A stretch of 64,000 nt of DNA from Ascarosepion bandense (taxonomy: Eukaryota > Mollusca > Cephalopoda > Sepiida > Sepiidae): assembly GCA_037127315.1 (NCBI GenBank), contig JBBBDQ010001922.1:1025001-1089000 (forward strand). Reading direction: 5' to 3'. The notes beneath the pieces are model-generated. The model did no database searches, was not told the origin of the DNA, and saw only the letters and a program-made list of their open reading frames with translations. How positions within the stretch are numbered: the first letter of the stretch is position 1; each line of letters starts with the position of its first letter. Both the position numbers and the translations under genes were made by a program. This document shows positions 34,741 through 45,494 of the stretch, one piece after another.

Positions 34741-34954
34741 ACAACAATACGGCTGACAGAATCAGAATAAGCTCCCAACCCTACTTTCACTTAAACATCA
34801 TATCACCACAAATAAACCGTTTTTACCATTTAATTTTCATTTAAACCTTTTCACCCAATGAGAAGCACGCAAAAGCAGCTTTGAAACATGAACATTTTTG
34901 TATAGTGATACTATGAATTTATAAACCATTGTAACAACTATTACAATATAACAC

Positions 34955-35195
34955 TCTACGTTGTATCAAGCACTCTTTATAAAAGTAAATGCATGAACAG
35001 AAGGTAAAAAAAACCTACGAGTTCGACAACTTTGTTATAATATATATATATATATATATCAGTAAATTCAGATAAAACAGTGGGGAATACCCATTTTCAA
35101 CATGTCATTTTAAGACATGCATTCTCAACCCTTTATAAACAAAGAATGAGAAAAAAAATTCTAAGCCTAGAGGTTTGCTCTAGTAAAGGAAGGGG
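34955..35195 (+). repeat. Dispersed repeat in two parts
   Basis: The left part (AACACTCTACGTTGTATCAA...TAAATGCATGAACAG) recurs directly at 43186-43285. The right part beyond an AT run (CAACATGTCATTTTAAGACA...TAAGCCTAGAGGTTTGCTCT) recurs inverted at 41370-41500. The family is not recognised. Confidence 0.6.
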
Positions 35196-35430
35196 TTGGG
35201 ATTTATTGGTTTTTATATGGTTAAGCTAGTAGAATTTTAGTAGTAATTTCTTCTTTGGTAGCAGGAGGTATGTGGCTTGATCCTTGAGTTAGTAGTGGTA
35301 GATAAAGAGGAATTAACTGATTAGAAAAAAAAAACTTATTGTGACAATTTGGAAGAAAAGGATACTTATTACAATTTATATTTATTTCTATGATGACACA
35401 TACTAATGATCTCCCTCCATTTATTCAGGA

Positions 35431-35461
<31 letters not shown>
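35431..35461. repeat. (AT)n microsatellite at SINE-B end
   Basis: About 15 AT units ending at the SINE-B copy. Confidence 0.9.
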
Positions 35462-35464
<3 letters not shown>

Positions 35465-35937
35465 ATCCGCAGACAGATCTGTTTTGCTGTATCACAGCTC
35501 ATCAGTACGGTTAGACTCCGATTGCTTTTAACCCAGGATTGAAAGTCGACTGAATTGGCGTTAGTCGGCGATTCTACCTCTGGGCTATGGGCGCTCGGTA
35601 GAAGAAGGCAGACTTTTTAGCGTATACATTATCATTATACATGCCCAATAGCCAGAGTGCTCTAATTCATTATGGAATGAGCAATGCATACATGCCAAAG
35701 TAGCTACTGTTTTTCAAAGTCTACCATTCTTCCAGAGTGCTCAATCAGGGTGTGAGAGCGTAAATAGTCATCCACAGACAGATCTGTTTTGCTGTATCAC
35801 AGCTCATCAGTACGGTTAGACTACAATTGCTCTTAACCCAGGATTGAAACCCGACCGAATTGGCGTCAGTCGGCAATTCTACCTCTGGGCTATGGGCGCT
35901 CAGTTGAAGAAGGCAAACGTTTTAGCGTATACTTTAT
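35462..35937 (-). mobile_element. SINE-B tandem pair
   Basis: A full-length copy (35462-35765) is followed head to tail by a partial copy (35766-35937) beginning with the same AGTCATCCACAGACAGATCT. Both carry the boxes on the minus strand (ATAGCCCAGAGGTAGAAT; GGGTTTCAATCCTGGG in the second). The partial copy ends where block Y begins. Confidence 0.8.
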
Positions 35938-35984
35938 AATTGTATTAGAATACAATAATAAAATATTTTAAAAAATATAATTAA

Positions 35985-36512
35985 ATTGGAGTAGATAGAC
36001 TAAACTATCGCCCGGTTCACACTCCACCCACGTCTATTGAACAGGTGAAGTGGCTCATCCCTTGTTTCCTGTTTAGGATGTGGTTTCCGGTTTTTCTCTT
36101 TTCCAATCTTTTTTTTTAATTTTTTTTTTTTTTTTCAATTGGAGTAGATAGACTAAACTATCGCCCGGTTCACACTCCACCCACGTCTATTGAACAGGTG
36201 AAGTGGCTCATCCCGTGTTTCCTGTTTAGGTTGTGGTTTCCGGTTTTTCTCTTTTCCAATCTTTTCACTCTTTTTTTTTTAATTTTTTTTTTTTTTCAAT
36301 TGGAGTAGATAGACTAAACTATCGCCCGGTTCACACTCCACCCACGTCTATTGAACAGGTGAAGTGGCTCATCCCGTGTTTCCTGTTTAGGTTGTGGTTT
36401 CCGGTTTTTCTCTTTTCCAATCTTTTCACTCATACATAGCCCCCTGCACATCAGTGGCGTTATCGCCTTGCTTGGGGTGATATGATTAAAAAAATAAATA
36501 AATAAATAAATA
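35985..36512 (+). mobile_element. Trimer of LINE 3' tail units
   Basis: Three head-to-tail units with GTAGATAGACTAAACTATCG, CCGGTTCACACTCCACCCAC and GTTTCCGGTTTTTCTCTTTT, separated by T-runs. Only the last has the true family end CGCCTTGCTTGGGGTGATAT followed by an A/T-rich tail. No coding sequence. Likely a non-autonomous element using the LINE's 3' end. Confidence 0.75.
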
Positions 36513-36632
36513 TTAAAATTTTAAACAAATACACAGATATTAAATTTTTTACAAATTAAGTGTTTTATGGAAAATTAGAATAAAATGCATTCCGAACCAA
36601 AATAAAAATTGGTTTAGTTACACTTAAAGAAT

Positions 36633-36672
36633 GTGCATTGTGGTGCAATGGATATCGGCATGGAACAAGAAA
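36633..36672 (+). mobile_element. SINE-A 5' stub
   Basis: ATGTGCATTGTGGTGCAATG and the start of the B-box region, then a switch to block-Y sequence. The head keeps an intact-looking A box. Confidence 0.7.
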
Positions 36673-37088
36673 TCTGGGAGCCGAATACAAGGCTAATGTG
36701 TCACTCAAAATGGAGGGTTATGTTTAGGGGTAGTTTATATGGGTAGTAAAGGAAAATAAAAGTTAACTCTAGACTCAAACAGATTAAGACTTTATCTCAT
36801 TCTGTCAAGTGGGAAGACCTTGCATTAAAGATTTGTGCATTTTGAATATTTTCATCCTTAAAATTGAACAAAATTGTTAAACAAAAAAAAAATTTCAAAA
36901 CCAAAATTATTTTCTGATGACTATCGACTAATTTAATTCAAAATTAAAATGAAGTTTTTGCTTGTTAATTATTTGTAAAAATTTTAAAGATTTCTAAAAA
37001 AACAATTGAAATATAGAAACAATTTATAGTATTTGGGCTCTTTTAGTTGGAGTGGGTCTTTTAAATTTACTGGTAATGGTAATAACAC

Positions 37089-37639
37089 TCCTTGTGTCTA
37101 AAAAATAAAGATATGTTTTTAGATGAAGCTATATGAAAAATCTATACTTTTTTTTTTTTTTAATCATATCACCCCAAGCAAGGCGATAAAGCCAGTGATG
37201 CACAGGAGGCTACGTAAGGGTAAAAAGAATGGGAAAGAGAAAGCCGGAAACCACATCCTAAACAGGGAACAAGGGATGAGCCTCTTCACCTGTTCAATAG
37301 ATGTGGGTGGAGTGTGAATCGGGCGATAGTTTGATCTATCTACTCCAATTGAAAAAGAAAAAAGAAAAGAGTGAAAAGATTGGAAAAGAGAAAATCGGAA
37401 ACTGCATCCTAAACAGGAAACAAGGGATGAGCCTCTTCACCTGTTCAATACTTATATAAAAAGATGCGTCAAAATGTAAAGGAGGTACTTTCAAGTTTTT
37501 AAATACCCTCATCAGATTGAGACTTTCATATGAACTTGAGGGTACCTCCTTTACATTTTGACGCATCTCTTTATATAAGTATAGATTTTTCATATAGCTT
37601 CATCTAAAAACATATCTTTATTTTTTAGACACAAGGAGG
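37089..37639. mobile_element. Palindromic MITE interrupted by a retroposon
   Basis: Outer arms CTCCTTGTGTCTAAAAAATA (left) and its complement (right) are near-identical over about 100 bp. The left arm is split after CTATACTT by a 300-bp insertion and resumes ATATAAAAAGATGCGTCAAA; the right arm is intact, showing the pre-insertion sequence. The loop is about 50 bp. Confidence 0.85.
37150..37447 (-). mobile_element. Dimeric LINE-tail retroposon with target-site duplication
   Basis: Two head-to-tail LINE-tail units on the minus strand (each with CCTAAACAGGGAACAAGGGA-like sequence), with a T-run (poly(A) on its own strand) at the left next to ATCATATCACCCCAAGCAAG. It is bounded by ATACTT at 37144-37149 and again at 37448-37453, a 6-bp target-site duplication. 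The intact opposite arm confirms the empty-site sequence. Confidence 0.8.
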
Positions 37640-38065
37640 GTTGAACGTACTTGATGAAGTGGTCCCCAGGGGGTTTCTTAAGGTCTAAATCCAATTTCAT
37701 GTATATTCATGAATCTTAGAAGAGACACACAAGGATAAAAAATGTGAGTTCAAATAATCTTTTATGTGCCAATTCTATTCGGGATATGGAATATCATGGC
37801 TCTCCTCAACTTCTTATGTTCAGCTCTCAGTAAGATTTGACACATAACCATCCATATTGTTCTTTTCATTCACATAAATTTATTTACTAGGGTTCTCACT
37901 CTTTTTCTTTCTTTCAATATACATTGTCATATTTTACTGAATTTTAATATTTTATTAATTTCTGGACGGAAACATGCCCAGCATATACTACTATACTGTG
38001 CGATAGATATAGCGTAACACATACTCATCTCTGGTCTTTTGAACAGGAGCAGAAATTTATCACAG

Positions 38066-38190
38066 AAGCACAGTGGGGTAAGGGTTAGTGGCTTGGATTG
38101 AGGAATTGGCGAGCCAAGTTTGAATTCAAATTAAATTCATTAGATAGCCTTGGTTGGCTACCAGTCTACCACAAAAATAACTACCAGGTT
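38066..38190 (+). mobile_element. SINE-A, shortened
   Basis: Head AAGCACAGTGGGGTAAGGGT (A-box region) and GAGCCAAGTTTGAATTC (B box) run directly into TAGCCTTGGTTGGCTACCAG from the far tail, so the middle is missing. Remaining middle/tail-like sequence lies at 38455-38700 beyond a LINE end. Confidence 0.6.
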
Positions 38191-38202
38191 TCACAAGTCT
38201 GC

Positions 38203-38452
38203 TTTCCCAACAGCTACAATCTCCAGGTGTTTAAATGTAGGGTCAGTAGACACCTCCTATCACACTAACTCCCAATTATTCTCAGAACACTCTCATCTAC
38301 CCAACCCTCATTCTCGGTATCCCTACCCACCTATCACCCACCCTCTGACATTTCCTATATTTAACCATTCCTTTCTCCACACTATGTAGCCCCCTGCGCA
38401 GTAGTGGCAGTGAAATGCCTTGCTTGGGGTGAAACGCTTATAAGAAAAAAAA
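38203..38452 (+). mobile_element. LINE 3' end fragment
   Basis: CCCAACAGCTACAATCTCCA, TAGCCCCCTGCGCAGTAGTG and TGCCTTGCTTGGGGTGAAAC with an A-run: the last codons, 3' UTR and tail of the LINE family. Confidence 0.75.
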
Positions 38453-38812
38453 AAAATTCTAATCAAATTCATTACATTCACTTATGTACTAACACCCTTG
38501 GAAAAGGCATGAATCTATCTCTTCTCCCCCCAACTATGGGAGAATATTAAGACAGACCAGGTTCTAAAGCCTTAGGTGGCAATTGATCTAGGAAAATGAA
38601 ACTGAATTCAAAACCAGCTTGGAGAGGGTTAATAGCAGAACAGACTGTTAGACAGCCTTGGTTGGCTACCAATCTACTATAAAAATAATATGCTTTGAGT
38701 TAGCATGGATGAATAGGCTCAAAAAATTAACATGAGAATAATATTTCATGTTGGTGTGTAATCCCCAACAACAGAGAGTAAACAACTGATGATGAGAGAT
38801 TTATCTCTGACT

Positions 38813-39531
38813 AGCAGTATAGCCTGGTATTGCTCGGATGTAATGAAATCTTTAAAACTAATCCATGGTCCTGGAGCTATGGACTCTTTGGATGTTGGCT
38901 CAAGAAACGTAGGTTGTTAACACTAACAACTACAATTATACCTACTTAAAGCAAAACCCGAAGCAAAAACCAAAAGGGCTGAAAACCTAATTTTGATCAG
39001 ACCCGATAGGATATCGGGGTATTGTTTTCCAATATTAGAGTCAAATAAGTCATCCAAGGATAAACTAACCTAAGTAAGTTCATGAAAACTTATTGTACCC
39101 ATCGGGAGTAAAATTGTAGGAAAATGGGCCATATTAATGGCTGAATATCGATTTTTGATCAGATTCAACAGAATATCAGGGGTATCGATTTCCGATATCA
39201 GGGAAAATGAGCCGCCTGTGATCTACTAATGTTTGAGTCTAAAAACTATAATTTTACCAAATTAGAGCAGCAAGAACCACGATAAAAGGGCTGAAATTCT
39301 GATCTTGATCAGACCTGATCGGATATCAGGGTACTGATTTCAATATCGGGGGTGGGGGGAATAAAAAAAGTATGTAGCTTATGACCTGACAAGAAACCTA
39401 AAGAATATTTGTGTGAAGTTTGGTGAGAATCGAATAAAAATTGTGGATTTGTATAAAGGACATACAGACAGACAGACAGACACACACACACACACACACA
39501 AACATCTTGCCTTTTATATATATAGATTTCC
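38813..39531 (+). mobile_element. Two-module repeat X, copy 3 (module 1 only, long form)
   Basis: Starts CTAGCAGTATAGCCTGGTAT, and includes internal repeats of the GATATCGGGGTA type and the shared end GTGAGAATCGAATAAAAATT...CAAACATCTTGCC. Module 2 is absent. It runs directly into a LINE-tail fragment. Confidence 0.6.
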
Positions 39532-39650
39532 AGTTTGAGTTTCTGTTCCCATTTAAAGTCTTCTCATTCTCTTTCACTCTCAGTAGACCCTTGCATCTTA
39601 GTGGCATTATAGCTTTGCATGGGGTGAATTGATTCAAAATAAAAAAAAAG
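39532..39650 (+). mobile_element. LINE 3' tail fragment
   Basis: TTTCCAGTTTGAGTTTCTGT...AGTGGCATTATAGC...TTGCATGGGGTGAATTGATT and an A-run, a decayed version of the tail unit in 35985-36512. Confidence 0.65.
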
Positions 39651-40416
39651 GACAGTTCAAGACACTATTTTCTCTCAAAACATTTTCCTATATTTTAATA
39701 CTTTCTTTAGTTCATATTATTTACTGCTGTATAGAAGGAATAGATATGACATAGCAGTTCCACACATTTTTCTTCTTCATAAACACATTTTCCTGTTTTT
39801 TAATAATTTGCTTAGTTTCTGAAAGATGTTTTTCACTATTCCAGAGTATCATTGCTACCCACTTTGTAAAGCGGCAACCAAAAATAACTTTTTATTTTGG
39901 TTTGAACATGACTACTAAGAGGAAATATTCAAGTATTTTGGCCATGAAGCAGGCCCCGTAACAAGCATTATAACTAAAATGTTATTTCTCTACCTAAGAG
40001 TACAACGTATAGACTGCAAAACACACTATTTATCTTCCATTTAATCTAGAAAAGATGACATTACATGGACAAAATCTCTTTCTATCGCAGCAAAAAGATG
40101 AATACATCGACATTTTTTGAAAGAACATTATGCTTCCAAAGAAAATTGCTGCTGTTTTTGAAGACAGTCAGTTGGTGCCGTTGTAGTAAACCAAAGAAAG
40201 GTGGGCAGAAAAAAAGAAATTTGCATATTTTTTATGACCATTTTTGCTAAATGCCAATTCAGACAATTGGAACATAATTTCATTTTTGCAGACTTTTGTC
40301 TGAACCATTTTGATGGAATTTCCTTGAGCAAATCAACAAAACAGAATACGTTGGAGTTAAGTGGGGAAAAAAGGAAAAATGCAACAACACTGATGCAAGC
40401 ATACATATGTACGTGC

Positions 40417-40418
<2 letters not shown>

Positions 40419-40456
<38 letters not shown>
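40419..40456. repeat. (AT)n microsatellite
   Basis: About 18 AT units; shorter runs follow at 40759-40780 and 40937-40961. Confidence 0.95.
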
Positions 40457-40461
<5 letters not shown>

Positions 40462-40935
40462 TAAATATCTGTACAATGCTTTCAAATACTCATGTAAGTA
40501 GATATATCTAGATGTTATGCTGAAGGTAACAGGTTTTACAGTGGTAGTTAATAGGGAGTGGTTTTGCCAAAAGAATTTGCTGTCAAGCAAAATGGCATGC
40601 TACTCAAAAAATATTTCTTAGAAGTTACTTGATAATAAAATAGATTTCAGGGAAATGCCTTTCTGAAGAGACTTTGTATTAATTGAGTATATAAAGCCTC
40701 AAAAGAAATTTGAAGGTAACTTATTAATTATATCTTCTGATTATACATACATGCACATTATATATATATATATATATATGGGCATCTATAAATATACATA
40801 TACATGCAATTACATGCACATATATAGATATTTTCCTGGTGTTAATAAAACAGTGTTCAATGTAACATAACAGAGTGATTTAGTATATATTAATAAATAT
40901 ATGTGAAAAATGTATGTATATAATTATAAATATCA

Positions 40936-40966
<31 letters not shown>

Positions 40967-41052
40967 CAATTTGTTATGTATATTATATTATTTATATATT
41001 ATATATGCATGGTACTTATTTGAAAGTGCTCAATATCAGTGATAGAGCTGAC

Positions 41053-41183
41053 ATATTTATATAGATAGCTGTGAGTTTGTAACCCTGGGTTTCACACTCT
41101 TGTGATCGTCAGGCAAACTGATTCTGACGATCGCAAGAGTGTGAAACCCAGGGTTAAAAACTCACACCTATCTATATGAATAT
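41053..41183. repeat. Near-perfect hairpin, 60-bp arms
   Basis: Arms 41053-41112 and 41124-41183 are reverse complements with few mismatches (ACCCTGGGTTTCACACTCTT and complement); loop GCAAACTGATT. It sits between AT tracts. Confidence 0.9.
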
Positions 41184-41242
41184 TAATAAATATATATATA
41201 TTATCCTCCATCTATAGTATGACTATGTAAATACGATAGTGT

Positions 41243-41336
41243 GCGTGTGTGTATATATATATATATATATATACACACCAAATCCCCACATTATATATGC
41301 CCACACACACACACACACACACACACACATCTAGCT
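41243..41336. repeat. Compound (GT)/(AT)/(AC) microsatellites
   Basis: GT and AT runs, a 25-bp unique spacer, then an AC run of about 13 units. Confidence 0.95.
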
Positions 41337-42147
41337 TAATTCTATAAAAACCAATATCTCCTAACCCCTTTCTTTTTCAAGAGCAAACATCTGGGCTTAG
41401 AATGTTTCTTTGTTTATATAGGGTTGAGTATGCATGTCTTAAAGTGACATGTTGAAAATGGCTATTTCCCCTCTAAGTTTTATCTGAATTTACAGATATA
41501 TATATATGTATATATATTAAATTTATTAAGGATGGTGCCATAGTTTTTTTTATTTTCTTGAAATCTCGCCTGAGGTTATCTTCAGGGTTGAATTGCTAAA
41601 ACAACAGTTAATGTAATTAATGGTTTTGTTATTTTTTTTAAAAATGTATGAATTCAAGGAAAAGATTAAAATAAAAGTAGATAAATATAAAATGTCTAGA
41701 TTATTTAGCTAAATATGCTTGAATGAAAATATGCTGTCTGTCTGTCTCTCTCTCTATATATATATAATTTTTTTATGTCTGTTTGGGGGTTTCTAATTTT
41801 TATGTTTATTTAGTACATATGAATAAAATGTGTACACTTGTATAGGCACAAAATTGCAAAATATTCATATTATATAGAATTAAAACTCCCACTATTATTA
41901 TTCTATGTATGTTACTGTACAATCACTCACACACACACACACAAATATAAGATATAACATTTTGGTGAGGATATCTATATATACTTGCAAGTATATATTT
42001 TTTTTATCTTTCTTTCCTAACATTGTTATAGATATAGCTGAATATATTGAAGACAAAAACCAAAATATATATTCTTCAGTACTGGGAACGATTTTAGATA
42101 TCAGCAATGTGTCTTAGAATATATTTACAATGTATGCTTAAAATATT

Positions 42148-42150
<3 letters not shown>

Positions 42151-42182
<32 letters not shown>
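42151..42182. repeat. (AT)n microsatellite at transposon left end
   Basis: About 15 AT units touching the left end of the Tc1/mariner copy. Confidence 0.9.
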
Positions 42183-42187
<5 letters not shown>

Positions 42188-42978
42188 CAGTGAGTAAATT
42201 GTCACCATTTTATATTTTAATTTTGTGCATGCGTGTTGTTAAGGATTTTGTTGACTGCACAGTATAGTAGGGTCTGTTGGGCAGTGCTTGTCAGAAAAAG
42301 AGCATCATGATGCAATTTACTCTGCCAAAAATTTGCATTCATACCAGAAAATTCAATACAACAGTTTCAGGGTGTTTCGAGGGGTCAATCTGAGGACAGT
42401 GAAAAGGATTCAAAAAGAGTTGAATGAGTAATCATAATTACGAAGGTGTATGACTTTGTTCATTTTCCTACAGAGCTTCAAACTTAAAGAGGCCTACATC
42501 AAGTTCCTTGAAGAGGTAGTGCTGCTCTGGCTTAAGAAGGATGGCTGTTGGAAGAGTCTGTCTCTCCTGACAGGACTCTGCACCATACCACAAAAGTAGG
42601 AAACCCCAATCATGGCTGTCAGATAATTTCTGCAATCACATCACCCCTTAAATCTGGCTATTTAGCTCCTCAGACTTCAACGTCTTTGGTTATTATGTGT
42701 AGGGTATAGTTGAGCAAGAGATCAACAAAACTTCTTGTAACATCAAAGATAAACTGAAGGCAAGGATTATGACAGCATTCACTGACTTAAACAAGGAGAC
42801 CATACAGAAGAGTTGCAGAAGATTGAAGTTTTGCCAAGAGGCCATGGTTGAAGCCAATGGTGAATTTGTTGAATAATTTTACTCTTTATTATTTAAAAAT
42901 ATTTTGTGTAATTTTGTCAATGTTATTTTTATTAATTTGTTTTAGCATAATTTATACAACAATTTATCTATCGCACCC
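42183..42978 (+). mobile_element. Tc1/mariner-superfamily transposon, defective
   Basis: The left end GCAGTGAGTAAATTGTCACC and right end (ATTTATCTATCGCACCCT) form the family TIR. The broken transposase gene shows SFKLKEAYIKFLEEVVLLWL, CLSQDSAPYHKSRKPQSWLS and NFCNHITP blocks, and ends with DKLKARIMTAFTDLNKETIQ and MVEANGEFVE. QDSAPYH and the degraded SSDFNVFGYY region mark the second and third catalytic acid boxes. The N-terminal third is largely missing and the central part is out of frame, so it is inactive. AT tracts lie at both ends. Confidence 0.8.
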
Positions 42979-43010
42979 TATATATATATATATATATATA
43001 GATATATATA
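42979..43010. repeat. (AT)n microsatellite at transposon right end
   Basis: AT run directly after the right TIR. Confidence 0.9.
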
Positions 43011-43185
43011 AACAGTATATCATCATTCAAAGTTGTTTCATTGAATAATATAGGAATACCATGTTTGTTTATTTTTATAATAATCCTTTCTAAGTCTCTA
43101 ATCAGTTTCTTGATGTTAAGATAGAATTTATCAAGAAAGACACCATAGTTTTTTCCTACCCAACATGCTTGGGTTTTTATATATA

Positions 43186-43285
43186 CATATAATGCTCTAC
43201 GTTGTATCGAGCACTCTTTAAAAAATTAAATGCATGAACAGCAAGTAAAAAAGCCTACCAGTTATGTAACTTTGTTACACTATAT
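43186..43285 (+). repeat. Dispersed repeat, second copy
   Basis: AATGCTCTACGTTGTATCGA...CATGAACAGCAAGTAAAAAA repeats 34955-35040 in the same orientation, again ending in an AT run. Confidence 0.6.
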
Positions 43286-43582
43286 ATATATATATATAGT
43301 CTAGAAAAGGTTTTAGATATTTTACAATTTCATGGGTAATACATATTTTGCAGCCAAATCTGCTGCTCATCAGACCCAAATGATACAACAGTTAATATTC
43401 AAAATCATCCAGAAAAGAATCACATACAGACACTCATGTGGCCCTATCGAGAATAGATATTTTTTTTCTTTATTTAGATTATATTACTCTATTAAATAAA
43501 GAAATTTAACATTGAGTTCTTTTGAGTTTGCCTCTATTGGAATTTACCTGACTTAAATACCAAATATTCTACATTATATATC

Positions 43583-43583
<1 letters not shown>

Positions 43584-43637
<54 letters not shown>
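43584..43637. repeat. Compound (GT)n(AT)n microsatellite
   Basis: GT units passing into about 18 AT units; another AT run lies at 43730-43757. Confidence 0.95.
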
Positions 43638-43639
<2 letters not shown>

Positions 43640-44626
43640 TCAGATGTAGTGTATCTCTAGAAGAGACAAAATAAATATATATGAGACAAGAGGAAAAATT
43701 GTACTCTGCCCAACATTTCCTCTTGTGTTTTTATATATATATATATATATATATATTCTTGCCTGTTTGTTTATGTATAATCACATATAGAAGGGCGAAA
43801 AACAATATTTTAAATGCTTTTCTTTTTTTGGCAGGGGGTGGTTGTAGAGAAACTAAAATAGTGCGTGTCACTTATGCTGGAAATTCAAACCATTTTTATT
43901 TTATTTTGCTCTTTGTCTTCCATCAATCTTTATTATTTTCTGTGATTTCTTGATGCCTCAATGGGATTGAAAGTTCCATTCATAGAAAATGGGACCCAGA
44001 GAAGTGGCAGCTGCTTAAATTAAGTGGGCAAAGAGGGGACTAACAAACAAATAAGAAAGCAACTTTTTCCCTTTCCCCAACTCCCTCTACCCTTCCCACC
44101 CAAAACATAAAAAAATATATATATATTTTCAGTTATTGTTTTATTCATTTTTTTTTTTTGTTTCCATGATTTTTTTTCTAGACTACAGATTGAATCACGT
44201 TCTGTTTCTTGGCATGTTTGGAAATACGTCTTAGGCAAAGAAATGCGGCTTCTTCTTCTTCTGGCCTTGTTGCACAGCAAAAATGTGTTTATAAACAGAT
44301 GAAACCTTTCTGTCAAATTTGCTAACCTCTAAATAGCTATTAACATTTCTGCTGCATTGTAGAGAAAAATCATAGTTGCTATTTCAACTGCTCAAGCATT
44401 TATGGCCTTCTTTCTTTCACTAGTTTTATAATTACAGTAGTCTCCCCTTATTCAGTGGTAGGGAGGGGTATATCCCAACATCCCTCTTCTACACCAGTGG
44501 ATGCCTGAAATTACACTTAGTACCAAACTCTCAATACAGTATTTCTTCTTCTTATATTGGCAATATACTTATGACAATATAAAAAAAAATGTAGGTAATA
44601 TGAACAATTAACTCTCACTCTCTTTA

Positions 44627-44627
<1 letters not shown>

Positions 44628-44684
<57 letters not shown>

Positions 44685-44686
44685 CA

Positions 44687-44776
<90 letters not shown>
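44628..44776. repeat. Very long (GT)n(TA)n tract
   Basis: About 150 bp of GT then almost pure TA. All overlapping open frames (IYIYI or CVCVC peptides on both strands) are by-products of the repeat. Confidence 0.98.
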
Positions 44777-44778
<2 letters not shown>

Positions 44779-45250
44779 GAGCATTCAAAAGGTATTGTGT
44801 CTGGTGGTCTAAAAAATACAAACAAAAAAACTACAATACATATCAATTATCATTTAATCTCCTTTGAAGCAGTCCCCTTCTGAATCCATACAATTGTCTC
44901 TAACATTGTTTCCATTGATAGAAGCATTTCTGGAACTTTTTTTTTTCTTTTTTTGTAACAGCAAGCAGTTGCCTCATTGAATTGGATTTCCACAATGTTT
45001 TAAAATCTTGTTCAAGTTGAATTTTATTTTTGGAAAGGAAAAAGTGACAAGGGGCAAAATTTGGAAAATAAGGTGGTTGTTGAACCTTGAGAGTGCTGTG
45101 ATTAGCCAAAAACTGCTGCACAAGCCATCGACATGGATGGATCTTTGTCCTGTGGTCATTTTGCCACACTCCACACAATTTCTTTCCAAGCACTGCCGTA
45201 AACAAAAGAAGCATGGGAAAATATAATAAGTTAGTTTGCATGTGTGTTAA
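44777..45250 (-). mobile_element. mariner remnant (C-terminal end)
   Basis: The right TIR region reads GAGGAGCATTCAAAAGGTAT on the plus strand. The minus strand encodes LVQQFLANHSTLKVQQPPYF, then APCHFFLSKNKIQLEQDFKT and RQLLAVTKKE...FQKCFYQWKQC, the mariner C-terminus (usual form HPPYSPDLAPCDFFLFPKLK). The third catalytic Asp region PPYSPDLAP is changed to PPYFPNFAP. The 5' part is deleted. Confidence 0.8.
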
Positions 45251-45494
45251 GGTTCAAGGTCAATATGTGTTAAGCAGCGTTACTTTGCATTTCGACACTT
45301 TTTGATCAGATATTGTATACATACATGCACACACAACATTCACCATATTTGTAGAGCGATATATTCCAAAATCTCACTCGTGTGGAGATGCTGTGGATAG
45401 CACTAAACCATATATAAGAATTTTCCTATTTGTAAGTACTTATAATAAATCTTTGCTTATAAATTAGCCAAAATAAGTGTTGGATCAATGAACA

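Larger units (their letters stand above)
35938..36836 (+). repeat. Dispersed block Y, copy 2, with insertion and deletion
   Basis: Same order as 31955-32715 but with a LINE-tail trimer inserted (35985-36512) and with the SINE reduced to its first ~40 bp (36633-36672). That stub joins directly to the AAGGCTAATGTGTCACTC part, so about 400 bp have been lost relative to copy 1. Confidence 0.75.

Noticed and set aside
44517..44883. Long open frames on both strands with IYIYI and CVCVC peptides
   Set aside because: They are translations of the (GT)n(TA)n tract and its flanks; the same kind of frame appears at most other AT tracts (2403, 3665, 34542, 40128, 49584).
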